This document shows, in pieces, positions 35,031-43,023 of a DNA stretch of 64,000 nucleotides. Each line of letters starts with the position of its first letter. Position 1 is the first letter of the stretch. Source of the stretch: an uncultured Clostridia bacterium (GTDB lineage: Bacteria > Bacillota > Clostridia > Christensenellales > Pumilibacteraceae). The DNA is taken from positions 124,001-188,000 of the forward strand of contig CAMUKG010000002.1 in the NCBI GenBank assembly GCA_947089425.1. Reading direction: 5' to 3'. A model generated the notes under the pieces. That model was given only the letters and a program-made list of their open reading frames with translations, was not told where the DNA came from and did not search any database. The translations under genes were made by a program, and so were the position numbers.

Positions 35031-35061
35031 CAGAACGAAAAAGAATTTGAAAAGGAAAAGT

Positions 35062-36048
35062 ATGGATAATAATTTCGGCGGCGTTATTGTGCCGATAGAC
35101 GCGGAACGTAAAAAATTGCACCGCAACCGCAGAATAAAAAACGACCTAATCAGCTATGTGTTTTTGCTTCCGTTCATAGTGGGCGCGCTTGTGTTCACGG
35201 CGTTTCCTATTGTAATGTCGTTTTTATACAGTTTCAGCAACTATAACGGCGCAAGAGCCACTCAAATGGGCTTTTTCAACTATATAAACATGTTCTCTAT
35301 GGGGCGCGGCGGTCTGTTTTTGCCCGTTATGAAGTCTTTCGGAGTTACGTTTATATATGTTATCGCAAGCACGGTAATAAACTTGGGACTGTCTTACATT
35401 TTGGCGCTATTCTTGCACAATAAGATTAAAGGCATAAAAATAATTCGCGTGCTTTGTTATTTGCCTTGCCTTATTCCGGGACTTGCGAGCGGCTTTATTT
35501 GGCGCGACGTGCTTTCTTACGGCGTTCCTACGGCGGGCAATCCTTACAACGGTTTGGGCTTGTTCAATATGTGGCTCACAAAGGCGGGGCTTCCCACAGC
35601 CACGTTTTTCGAGTCGGAAAACACCGCCATGCTGTCGCTGTTATTCACGGGCTTGTGGGGCTTGGGCGGCGGCATGATTATGTGGCTTGCGGCTTTCGAG
35701 AACATTTCGCCCGAATACTACGAGGCGGCTCGAATAGACGGCGCGGGCTACATGCGTTGCTTGCTTAAAATAACTATTCCGCTTTCAACTCCCATACTTT
35801 TCTACAACATGGTTGTTTCCATGATTTCGGGTTTGCAAGTGTTCGGCACGTTCGCCGCTTACGGCACGGGCAAAAACGAGTCGCTTTATTTTATTGCAAT
35901 CAGAATTTATATAACCGCGTTTTCGGGCAGCGTGCACAATCACGGCTTGGCGTGCGCTATGTCTTGGGTGCTGTTCCTCATTATAGGTATGCTTACCCTC
36001 GTAATGTTTAAAACGGGGAATTGGGTGCAGTACGGCGACGACAATTAA
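35062..36048 (+). CDS. Sugar ABC transporter permease, MalF type
   Basis: This encodes 328 residues from the ATG at 35062, which follows AAAAGGAAAAG. A longer frame runs back into the repeat array, but its extra residues are repeat-derived. It has about six membrane helices and the EAA loop YYEAARIDGAGYMRCLLKIT, which couples to the ATPase. It forms a channel with the permease encoded 18 bp downstream. No ATPase gene is in the locus, so a shared MsmX/MsiK-like ATPase encoded elsewhere is expected. Confidence 0.9.
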   Translation: MDNNFGGVIVPIDAERKKLHRNRRIKNDLISYVFLLPFIVGALVFTAFPIVMSFLYSFSNYNGARATQMGFFNYINMFSMGRGGLFLPVMKSFGVTFIYVIASTVINLGLSYILALFLHNKIKGIKIIRVLCYLPCLIPGLASGFIWRDVLSYGVPTAGNPYNGLGLFNMWLTKAGLPTATFFESENTAMLSLLFTGLWGLGGGMIMWLAAFENISPEYYEAARIDGAGYMRCLLKITIPLSTPILFYNMVVSMISGLQVFGTFAAYGTGKNESLYFIAIRIYITAFSGSVHNHGLACAMSWVLFLIIGMLTLVMFKTGNWVQYGDDN

Positions 36049-36066
36049 GGAGGTACAACCGAAAAC

Positions 36067-36978
36067 ATGCGATATTCGATAGACACAACAAGTTTCGACG
36101 GCGGCGTTCACACGCTTTATACGTCGCCCGAAAAAAAGGCGGCGCAACGCAAACGCATAGCTATGCTTGCGGTTAAATATTTGATTGCTGCGGTTTTAAT
36201 AGTTTTCTTTTTGTTCCCTTACGCGTTCATGATATTAAAATCGTTCATGTCTCCCGCCGAAACTTTGCCGGGCGAGTTGGTGCACTTTTTCCCTAAAATG
36301 TTCACTGTAAAGAATTACGCCGTTGTGGGGCGGTTCTTTAAGAACATTTTGAACACTCTCGTAATTATTGCTATAAACGCCATATTCATTCCGCTTTCGG
36401 CGTGTTTCGTTGCGTTTCCGCTTGCGCGCCATAAGTTCACGGGCAAAAAAACAATGTTCTCCATAATAATGGCTACGGTTATGATTCCCTCTACCGTGCT
36501 AATGGTGCCGCAATACACGCTTTACGTTCGTTTCGGGCTTGTGGATAAGCTTGTGTCGCAATGGATAGGCGCGTTTTGGGGCGGCGGCGCTCTGAATATA
36601 TTCCTTGTTATTCAGTTCATGCGTTCGCTTCCCAAAGAAATGGACAACGCGGCTAAAATAGACGGCGCGAACGAATTTCAAATCTTTTTGAGAATTGTGT
36701 TCCCTCTTTGCGCCAACATAGTTATCTTGATTGCGGTAAACGTTGTTATAGGCATGTGGATGGACTTTCAAAGCCCGCTCATTTACTTAAATTCAAGCAA
36801 GAAATGGACGGTAGGCTTGGCGTTTTACCATTATTTCAGCGATAAGACGGTGGCGTCGCAACTTTCGGCGCGGCTTATGGCAATGTGTACCGTTATGTCG
36901 CTATTGCCCATAGCGCTGTTCCTCACGTTCCAAAAGAGCATGATAGGCGGCGTGAAAGTGGGCGGCATAAAAGGTTAA
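36067..36978 (+). CDS. Sugar ABC transporter permease, MalG type
   Basis: This encodes 303 residues with a cytoplasmic N-terminus of about 45 residues, six predicted membrane helices and the EAA loop MDNAAKIDGANEFQIFLRIV. AAGGAGGT lies before the ATG. It is the second channel half for the binding protein at 33098. It is followed by a hairpin and then the locus A lipoprotein and glycosidase genes. Confidence 0.9.
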   Translation: MRYSIDTTSFDGGVHTLYTSPEKKAAQRKRIAMLAVKYLIAAVLIVFFLFPYAFMILKSFMSPAETLPGELVHFFPKMFTVKNYAVVGRFFKNILNTLVIIAINAIFIPLSACFVAFPLARHKFTGKKTMFSIIMATVMIPSTVLMVPQYTLYVRFGLVDKLVSQWIGAFWGGGALNIFLVIQFMRSLPKEMDNAAKIDGANEFQIFLRIVFPLCANIVILIAVNVVIGMWMDFQSPLIYLNSSKKWTVGLAFYHYFSDKTVASQLSARLMAMCTVMSLLPIALFLTFQKSMIGGVKVGGIKG

Positions 36979-36987
36979 AAAATTTTG

Positions 36988-37019
36988 TTCGGCAAGGCGA
37001 ATAAGTCCGCTTTGCCGAA
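36988..37019. repeat. Intergenic hairpin after the permease genes
   Basis: TTCGGCAAGGCG (36988-36999) pairs with CGCTTTGCCGAA (37008-37019) with one G-U pair. TGTGTTTT follows. It may be a weak terminator that lowers expression of the two downstream genes, or an mRNA-stability element. Confidence 0.55.
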
Positions 37020-37067
37020 TGTGTTTTAAAGACGTAAAAAAATATTTAGGATAAAGGAGAAAAGAGA

Positions 37068-38609
37068 ATGAAAAAAGGTTCGGCGTTTTTGGCGGCGATA
37101 CTCGGCGCCGTGATGTGTTTCGGTTGCGGCAAGCCTAATTCCGAAACCCCTCCCGATAAAGAACCCGAAGGCGACAAGTGGGCGGTGGAGTTCGTTTCGG
37201 TGTTCGAGGGCGAAGAAAAACAGATTGCGTCGGGCGGCAAGTGCGTTTACGAGCCGGGCGCCGATTTGGGCGATAAAAACTATCTTAAAATGATTGTTTC
37301 GTCTAATGTAACGTTGCGCGGCGAAATCCGTTATGCCTACGAATACAAGGGCGACATAACCGACGACAGCGACGAAGACGTTGAAACGTTTTATACTCTT
37401 GCGGGGCAAAACGTGGAACTGCGCCAAATACTCGACTTTTACGGCGAGAACGAGGGCAACAAAAAGCTCCGTTCAATAGAGCTGTTTAACTTGGGCGATA
37501 CCGACGGCAAAATAACGCTTTCGAACGTTTCGGCGGCTAAGCACCCCATAGACTTCTACGACGTGTCGTTCACCAACAAAGAGGTGGAACCTCAGATGCA
37601 GCTTTTCGTTGCGGGCGAAACGGTGAAAATAGGTTGCACGCTCAAATCGGGCGGCGCGGTGAATTGGCTGTCGAGCACCGACGGCACCGTCAGGCAGATT
37701 AACACCGAAAACGGCGTGTATGTCGGCAAAGAGCAAAAGAGCGGCGCCGTTGTTGCAGATAACGACGTAAACCTTGTGAACTCGCACGACAACGGCAGAC
37801 TTATTCAGCAATCGTATTACGGCATAGGACCGGATAATAATCAAGGATATATTCCGGGCGAATTCGGCGCGGACGACAACAACACGCGCCCGTGGCATTA
37901 TAACCCCGTGCAGGGCGGCGATAAGAAAAACTTTTTCAGCCGATTGGTTGACGTTCAAGTTTCGGAGGGGGAAGTTTATATTAAAGCGCGCCCTATGGAT
38001 TGGGCGAAAGTCAACGAAGTTACGCCGTCGTATATGGAAAATTGGTACAGCGTGGAAAAAGACCCTGAGCTCGGCGAATACGTTAAGGTTAGAAACCGTT
38101 TCACCGATTTTTCGGGCTATGAGCACAACAATCCGCGCGCGCAGGAGTTGCCCGCGTTCTACGGAATAGCGCCTCTCGGCAAGGCTGTGTATTACAACGG
38201 CGACAAACCGTTCACGAACGACGAATTGACTTACCGCGAGAATATGGCGTTTTGGGACGGCAACCGCGACGCGCGCATGCGTTGCACCGAAAATTGGATA
38301 GCTTGGGTAAACGAAGAAGATTGGGGCGTGGGGCTTTATGTGCCCGACGTTGTAACCACTTTGGCAGGTCGCACAACGGGATTCAACAACTCGGTGGCGG
38401 AGCTTGGTTCCGCGCCTTATAAGGCGGCGTCGAGCACTTACGCGGCTCCTCTCGGCAATTTCTCTATGGAAACTTACAAAGCTTTCGACTACACTTATTA
38501 TCTTGCGCTCAACAGCGTTAGCGGCGTGCGCGAACTCTTTGCCAAACTTAAAGAGGGCGGCGCGAAAAACGAATTTTTGGTAGGAAAGGAGGTTCCGAAT
38601 TGGGTATGA
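37068..38609 (+). CDS. Secreted lipoprotein of glycan locus A, possible carbohydrate-active beta-sandwich protein
   Basis: This encodes 513 residues. The signal peptide ends in the lipobox CFGC, with a short Pro/Glu/Asp spacer. An N-terminal region (about 40-170) looks like a small carbohydrate-binding beta domain. The main domain contains the phrases NSHDNGRLIQQSYYG and HYNPVQGGDKKN, and later ENWIAWVNEEDWGVGLYVPD. I associate these with uncharacterised carbohydrate-active or epimerase-like beta-sandwich proteins, but I cannot name a family. Conserved Asp/Arg/His in these phrases could form an active site. Its stop overlaps the next gene as ATGA, so it is made together with the GH99-like enzyme. 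Confidence 0.7.
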   Translation: MKKGSAFLAAILGAVMCFGCGKPNSETPPDKEPEGDKWAVEFVSVFEGEEKQIASGGKCVYEPGADLGDKNYLKMIVSSNVTLRGEIRYAYEYKGDITDDSDEDVETFYTLAGQNVELRQILDFYGENEGNKKLRSIELFNLGDTDGKITLSNVSAAKHPIDFYDVSFTNKEVEPQMQLFVAGETVKIGCTLKSGGAVNWLSSTDGTVRQINTENGVYVGKEQKSGAVVADNDVNLVNSHDNGRLIQQSYYGIGPDNNQGYIPGEFGADDNNTRPWHYNPVQGGDKKNFFSRLVDVQVSEGEVYIKARPMDWAKVNEVTPSYMENWYSVEKDPELGEYVKVRNRFTDFSGYEHNNPRAQELPAFYGIAPLGKAVYYNGDKPFTNDELTYRENMAFWDGNRDARMRCTENWIAWVNEEDWGVGLYVPDVVTTLAGRTTGFNNSVAELGSAPYKAASSTYAAPLGNFSMETYKAFDYTYYLALNSVSGVRELFAKLKEGGAKNEFLVGKEVPNWV

Positions 38610-40573
38610 AAACAAAACTCGGATTTTTAATTTCTTGTTTACTCGCTTTTTGCTTGCTGTTCGCTTGCGCTTGCGGCAACGCTCCCAAAACTCCTACGGG
38701 CGACAACCCGCCGCCCGACGACAATCCGCCCGTGCCTCCCGTAGAAACGGAGTGGGATAAAATGACGCCGCAACAGCGCACTGTTGCTATGCTTTCGGCA
38801 ACCGACGATTTCGGGCGCACCTTTTCGCTTAGCGGCGAGAAAGAGGACGACAAATATGTGGGCATGTTCTTTTTCACTCTTCACGGCGAAATGCCTTACG
38901 ACGAAGTGCACGACGTTACCGAAATGACGGACGGCGGCGCGGACATAGGCAAGTGGTTTACGGAAGCGGCAAAGCACCCCGACAACACCGCCTACTACTG
39001 GGGCAAACCGCTTTGGGACTACTATTCGCAACGCGACACATGGGTAATTCGCAAACAGCTCGAAATGCTCACTATGGCGGGCGTTGACTTTTTGTTTATA
39101 GACGTTACGAACGCGTTCAGCGACAAGACGTTCAACGACGCCATAAGCCTGTTGTTCGAAGACTCGACTTATGAGGTTATGCAAATAGTGCACGAATACG
39201 TTCAAGCGGGTTGGGACGTGCCGCGTCTTATGTTCTACACCAACAACAACGGCACCAACGGCACCAAAAATTCGCAGTGCACAAAGCCGAACGACGACGT
39301 GAACGTGGTGCGCGAAATTTACAACAAGTTTTATAAATACCGCGACGGAGCATACGACGACGTTTGGTTCGCGCCCAACGGCAAGCCGATGATTGTTATG
39401 ACGCTCGAATCGCAGCAAATACTCGACCTTGCCGAAGAGGACAGCCCAAACTACGGACTTAGCGACTATTTCGAGTTTAAAAACACGATTTGGCCTAATC
39501 AGGCGGAAGACCAAGACGACCTCGACCCCGATTCGTTCCCGTGGATGGAAAAATATTTTAACGGCGTGTATCTTAAAAATCGCGGCGGCACGGTGAACGT
39601 GTCGGTGGCTCAGCACATGAACACCATTCGCTTTTCGGACACCACCCGCAACTACGGCAGAGGCTACGATTACGCGACCAAGAAAAACATTTCGGCGGAT
39701 TCGAGCAAAGGTACCAACTACGAATTTTTGTGGAAGCAGGTGCTCGACAACAAAAACGAAGTGAACATGGTGACTATAACGGGTTGGAACGAATGGACGG
39801 CGAGCAAACAGACGGGCGCCGACGGCAAGCCGTTTTTGGTGGACGGATTCAACGAGGAATACTCGCGCGACATTGAGCCGACATACGGCGACTACAAAGA
39901 CAATTTCTATTTGCAAACGGCGCGCAATATTCGCGCGTTTAAAACGGGCGATAAATTCGAACTTTCGTATCCCGCCGCAAGTATAGACGTTGCTAAGTTC
40001 GATGCGTCGGCATGGAAAGACGGCAAAGTTTATCACGACTTTACGGGCGAATGCACGGCGCGCAATTACAGAGGCTGGGTTTCTAACCCCAACTCGCCGC
40101 ACTTTGTGTATTTAACCGACGACAGCAACCGCAACGATATAGACACCGTAACGGTTACGCACGACGGCGATTACGTTTATTTCCGCATTACCACCGTTGA
40201 AAACGTTGAGCCGTATGAAGCGAACGACACAGGCTGGATGAACGTTTTGATTTCCACCGACGCGTCCGCCGCAGGCAATCTGTTCGGCTACAACTATTTT
40301 GTGAACCGCTCGGTTACCGATGGAAAGAGCACTGTGTGCCGCCGCACCGCTTCGGGCGACTACGAAGTTGTGGGCGAGGCTAAGCTCGCGGTTGAAGGAA
40401 AGGTGTTGCAAGTGGCTGTGCCTCGCGCCGCGCTCGGGCTTTCGGACGGCGAAGTTCCGTCGTTCTCGTTTAAGGTGTGCGACAACATTACTAATCCCGA
40501 CGACGTTTTGAGCTACTACAATTCGGGCGACGCCGCGCCTATCGGGCGGCTCGGGTATTGCTACGGGAAGTAA
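38606..40573 (+). CDS. GH99-like (GH71/GH99 clan) exported glycosidase lipoprotein
   Basis: This encodes 655 residues from the ATG at 38606. A TTG two codons earlier is better spaced from AAAGGAGG. The lipobox is FACAC, followed by a Pro/Asp spacer. A TIM-barrel-like domain (about 75-460) shows YVGMFFFTLHGE, WVIRKQLEMLTMAGVDFLF, then TITGWNEWTA (Glu396) and EYSRDIEP with DNFYLQ behind it, a layout like GH99 endo-mannosidase relatives. A CBM9/DOMON-like beta domain follows (about 480-655). In GH99 the motif is EWHE with two essential Glu; here it is EWTA, so the second Glu is missing. It is paralogous to 59422-61449. Likely substrate: an alpha-linked, possibly acylated glycan (inference). Confidence 0.75.
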   Translation: MKTKLGFLISCLLAFCLLFACACGNAPKTPTGDNPPPDDNPPVPPVETEWDKMTPQQRTVAMLSATDDFGRTFSLSGEKEDDKYVGMFFFTLHGEMPYDEVHDVTEMTDGGADIGKWFTEAAKHPDNTAYYWGKPLWDYYSQRDTWVIRKQLEMLTMAGVDFLFIDVTNAFSDKTFNDAISLLFEDSTYEVMQIVHEYVQAGWDVPRLMFYTNNNGTNGTKNSQCTKPNDDVNVVREIYNKFYKYRDGAYDDVWFAPNGKPMIVMTLESQQILDLAEEDSPNYGLSDYFEFKNTIWPNQAEDQDDLDPDSFPWMEKYFNGVYLKNRGGTVNVSVAQHMNTIRFSDTTRNYGRGYDYATKKNISADSSKGTNYEFLWKQVLDNKNEVNMVTITGWNEWTASKQTGADGKPFLVDGFNEEYSRDIEPTYGDYKDNFYLQTARNIRAFKTGDKFELSYPAASIDVAKFDASAWKDGKVYHDFTGECTARNYRGWVSNPNSPHFVYLTDDSNRNDIDTVTVTHDGDYVYFRITTVENVEPYEANDTGWMNVLISTDASAAGNLFGYNYFVNRSVTDGKSTVCRRTASGDYEVVGEAKLAVEGKVLQVAVPRAALGLSDGEVPSFSFKVCDNITNPDDVLSYYNSGDAAPIGRLGYCYGK

Positions 40574-40675
40574 GTATTGAAAAGTCTTTTTTGTTGCGAG
40601 GGGAAAACTGACGGTCGGTTTAAGTATTGCGGCAACCGAAAGCTTTGCAACACAAAATCAACACAAAAAAACCCG
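40574..40675. other. Gap between glycosidase and LacI regulator
   Basis: No gene is seen in this 102-base stretch. A weak CGGTT/AACCG hairpin lies in it, but no clear terminator was found, so read-through from the glycosidase into the regulator is possible. The regulator promoter and operator follow immediately. Confidence 0.4.
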
Positions 40676-40685
40676 CAAACGCTTG
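40676..40685. promoter_or_regulatory. Candidate LacI-family operator overlapping the -35 box
   Basis: CAAACGCTTG fits the symmetric pattern CAARCGYTTG with the central CG typical of LacI-family operators. It overlaps the TTGACG -35 box of the LacI gene, so binding would block its own promoter. Autoregulation is inferred. Confidence 0.5.
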
Positions 40686-40710
40686 ACGGGGGGGGGACTT
40701 AAATTATACT
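40683..40710 (+). promoter_or_regulatory. Promoter of the LacI regulator with a nine-G tract in the spacer
   Basis: TTGACG (40683-40688) and TATACT (40705-40710) are 16 bases apart, one less than optimal. The run of nine G (40688-40696) includes the last base of the -35 box and half of the spacer. Gain of one G would give the ideal 17-base spacer, and loss would weaken the promoter further. Confidence 0.7.
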
Positions 40711-40752
40711 ATATATAAGGCACGGGTGTGCGAACATAACGCGAGGTAAACT

Positions 40753-41751
40753 ATGAGCAGCAGAAAAGACGTGGCGCGGGCGGCGGGTGTGTCGGAAACA
40801 ACCGTAACCAACATATTAAACGGCAAAAAGTCGGCAACTAAGGAAGTTGAAGAGCGGGTGAGGTCGGCGGCTAAAAGGCTGAAATATCACCCGAATGTAA
40901 TCGCGCAGGGGTTACGCACAAAAAACAGTAGGCAAATAGGAGTGTTCATAAGCGAAATAGGCAATCCGTATTTTGTTGAAATTTTGCACGGAATCGAAAC
41001 GGCTGCGGCGGAGCTCGGCTACGTTATAACGATTATTTTGATTTCCGACAGCATAGAAAAGAAATACAGCGACATAATGAGTCGGGGATTTGCGGGCATA
41101 ATAAATATTTCGAACATTCCGTATACGCTTACTTTCATGAAAGAATTGAACAACAGCGGCGTTGCGCTTGTTAATTTCGAACGCGAGTGCGGTAGCGTTG
41201 TTAGCCACGATATGGCGCCCTCCATGCGTTCGCTCATTCGCAGGGCTTACGATTTGGGGCACCGCAAAGCTTCGTATATAGTGGGCTATCCCGACTTTGA
41301 AACCGCAAACAACGACCCGCGTGTGAACGCGTTTTGCGAGGAGACGGAGCGGCTCGGTTTTGCGAAAGCCGACCTTGTTTACGGCGATTTTCCGCTTCGT
41401 AATTCTACGGTGCTCGGCTACGAGGGCGCAATGCAGGTGTTTTCGCACGAAACGGACGTAACTCTTTTGTTCTGCATAAACGATATAAGCGCGTTGGGTG
41501 CGCTGAGGGCTTTAAACGAATTGCACATACGCGTGCCCGAAGACGTGTCGGTTGTGGGGTACGACAACATTAGCATGTCGGAGTTTTTCTCTCCGCCGCT
41601 CACCACAATAGAAACGTTTTGCTTTGAGCGCGGCACCGAAATGGTGAAAGCGCTTGTGCGCAGAATAGAGGGCGGCGAACCCGAAAACATATTGCTTCCG
41701 TGCGAAGAAGTTTTGCGCGTTTCGCTCGGCAAGGCGAAAGGGACGAACTGA
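40753..41751 (+). CDS. LacI-family transcriptional regulator
   Basis: This 332-residue sugar-responsive repressor has an N-terminal helix-turn-helix (DVARAAGVSETTVTNILNGK) and hinge helix (about 45-60). The effector-binding domain has the usual pieces IGVFISEIGNPYF, VTLLFCINDISALGALRAL and VSVVGYDNISMSEFF. GCGAGG precedes the ATG weakly. It follows locus A on the same strand and probably senses a sugar released from the imported glycan. Its own promoter carries an operator-like palindrome. The serine hydrolase gene starts three bases after its stop. Confidence 0.92.
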   Translation: MSSRKDVARAAGVSETTVTNILNGKKSATKEVEERVRSAAKRLKYHPNVIAQGLRTKNSRQIGVFISEIGNPYFVEILHGIETAAAELGYVITIILISDSIEKKYSDIMSRGFAGIINISNIPYTLTFMKELNNSGVALVNFERECGSVVSHDMAPSMRSLIRRAYDLGHRKASYIVGYPDFETANNDPRVNAFCEETERLGFAKADLVYGDFPLRNSTVLGYEGAMQVFSHETDVTLLFCINDISALGALRALNELHIRVPEDVSVVGYDNISMSEFFSPPLTTIETFCFERGTEMVKALVRRIEGGEPENILLPCEEVLRVSLGKAKGTN

Positions 41752-41754
41752 ACT

Positions 41755-42933
41755 TTGAAAAACTGTGTTATTTTGGGCGATTCGAAAAAATTTTCGCGCG
41801 TTATAAATTCGGTGAACGGGCGCATAGAGCGCGGAGTTTTGCCCGGCGTAACGCTTAGGGTGATGCTTAACGGCGAATGCGTTTTGGATTATACTGCGGG
41901 ATATTCGAACATAGAAGAAAAAATTCCGCTTAGGCGCGATTCCGTTTTTAGGTTGGCGTCTATGACTAAGCCTATTACTGCGGCGGCGGCTCTGTGGTGC
42001 GCCGAACGCGGCAAATTGCGGCTGTCGGATAAAATAAGCAAATACTTTCCCGCGTTCGCCCGAAGTAGGGTTGGAAAGCTCGACGGGCGCGGAAAAGTTG
42101 CGGCGCTTGGAGCCGCCGAGCGCGAAATTACCGTTGAAGATATTCTAACTCATTCTTCGGGGCTCGGTTCGGGCGAGGTGGGCGACGCGCAATTCGCAAA
42201 TTTTCCCCGCGCGCATGTGCGCACGCCGCGCGAAGCCGTTGAGCATTACGGCGAATGGCTGTTGGATTTTTCGCCGGGCACAAGTCAGATGTATAGCCCG
42301 TTGGCGGCGCTCGACGTTGTTGCGGCAATAGTTGAAAAGGTTACCGATACCGAATACGAATCTTTTTTGCGCGAGCGTATTTTTTTGCCGCTCGGCATGA
42401 CCGACACGGGGTATAATTTAACCGAAGAGCAATACGGGCGCGTTGTTAAAATGTGCCGACTCGGCGACTCCGCCGACAAGCTCGAACCGCACGAAATGGG
42501 GCGCGAGGGGCACGACGGTTTTCCCGTAGGGGCGGTAAGCGGTTGCACGGCAATGTTCGGCACAGCTTGCGACTACACACGTTTTGCGCAAATGCTTTGT
42601 AGCGATGGCGAGTTTGGCGGGCAACGGGTGCTTTCGCCCGAATCGGTTAGGCTTATGCGCGCGCCGCATTTTAAAAACGGGTTCGCAGGCATGGACGAAT
42701 ACTCTAATTGGGGCTACACGGTGCGCGTAAGGCAACGCCAAACCGAAAACGTGCAGGAGCTTTCTCCTTTGAGCTACGGTTGGAGCGGCGCCTACAACAC
42801 GCATTTTTGGGTTGACCCCGAACTTAAAATAGTTGGCGTTTATATGAGCAATATGAGCAACGCGGGCGGCGCGGGCGCGATTACCGCATTCGAATTCGAA
42901 TGCGACGTAATGCGCTCTTTAAAAGATAAGTAA
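41755..42933 (+). CDS. Serine hydrolase of the beta-lactamase class C / esterase EstB family
   Basis: This encodes 392 residues and probably starts at TTG 41755, since there is no better ATG and AAGGGACG lies upstream. The nucleophile block is SMTK (FRLASMTKPI, SxxK motif) near residue 69. The second block is MYSPLAALDVVA, with the Tyr of the YxN-type motif. Near the end comes WSGAYNTHFWVDP, matching the third conserved block (GWGG/NT type). No signal peptide is seen, so it is cytoplasmic. Such proteins act as esterases, peptidases or transacylases more often than as antibiotic-inactivating beta-lactamases. Coupling to the LacI gene suggests that it de-esterifies an imported sugar, but this is inference. 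Confidence 0.82.
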   Translation: MKNCVILGDSKKFSRVINSVNGRIERGVLPGVTLRVMLNGECVLDYTAGYSNIEEKIPLRRDSVFRLASMTKPITAAAALWCAERGKLRLSDKISKYFPAFARSRVGKLDGRGKVAALGAAEREITVEDILTHSSGLGSGEVGDAQFANFPRAHVRTPREAVEHYGEWLLDFSPGTSQMYSPLAALDVVAAIVEKVTDTEYESFLRERIFLPLGMTDTGYNLTEEQYGRVVKMCRLGDSADKLEPHEMGREGHDGFPVGAVSGCTAMFGTACDYTRFAQMLCSDGEFGGQRVLSPESVRLMRAPHFKNGFAGMDEYSNWGYTVRVRQRQTENVQELSPLSYGWSGAYNTHFWVDPELKIVGVYMSNMSNAGGAGAITAFEFECDVMRSLKDK

Positions 42934-42944
42934 GATAAATATAA

Positions 42945-42976
42945 AAAACACGGAGCCGACGTTCCGTGTTTTTTTT
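42945..42976. terminator. Bidirectional intrinsic terminator between convergent genes
   Basis: AAAACACGGA (42945-42954) pairs with TCCGTGTTTT (42963-42972), and a T run continues to 42976. The A run on the left gives a T run on the other strand. It serves the serine hydrolase (plus) and could serve the PHP gene (minus), which ends at 43024. Confidence 0.85.
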
Positions 42977-43023
42977 ACGAATTGTATTTAGATTAAAGAT
43001 ATTCAAAGCAAATTTAAAAATAT

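Noticed and set aside
34378..35126. Overlapping minus-strand frames of 100-250 codons over the repeat array
   Set aside because: They arise from the tandem repeats, with repeated peptide phrases and no independent start signals.
41755..42933. Antibiotic-resistance beta-lactamase
   Set aside because: No signal peptide, and the context is a sugar-regulated pair. The fold family is mostly esterases and peptidases, so resistance is not supported.
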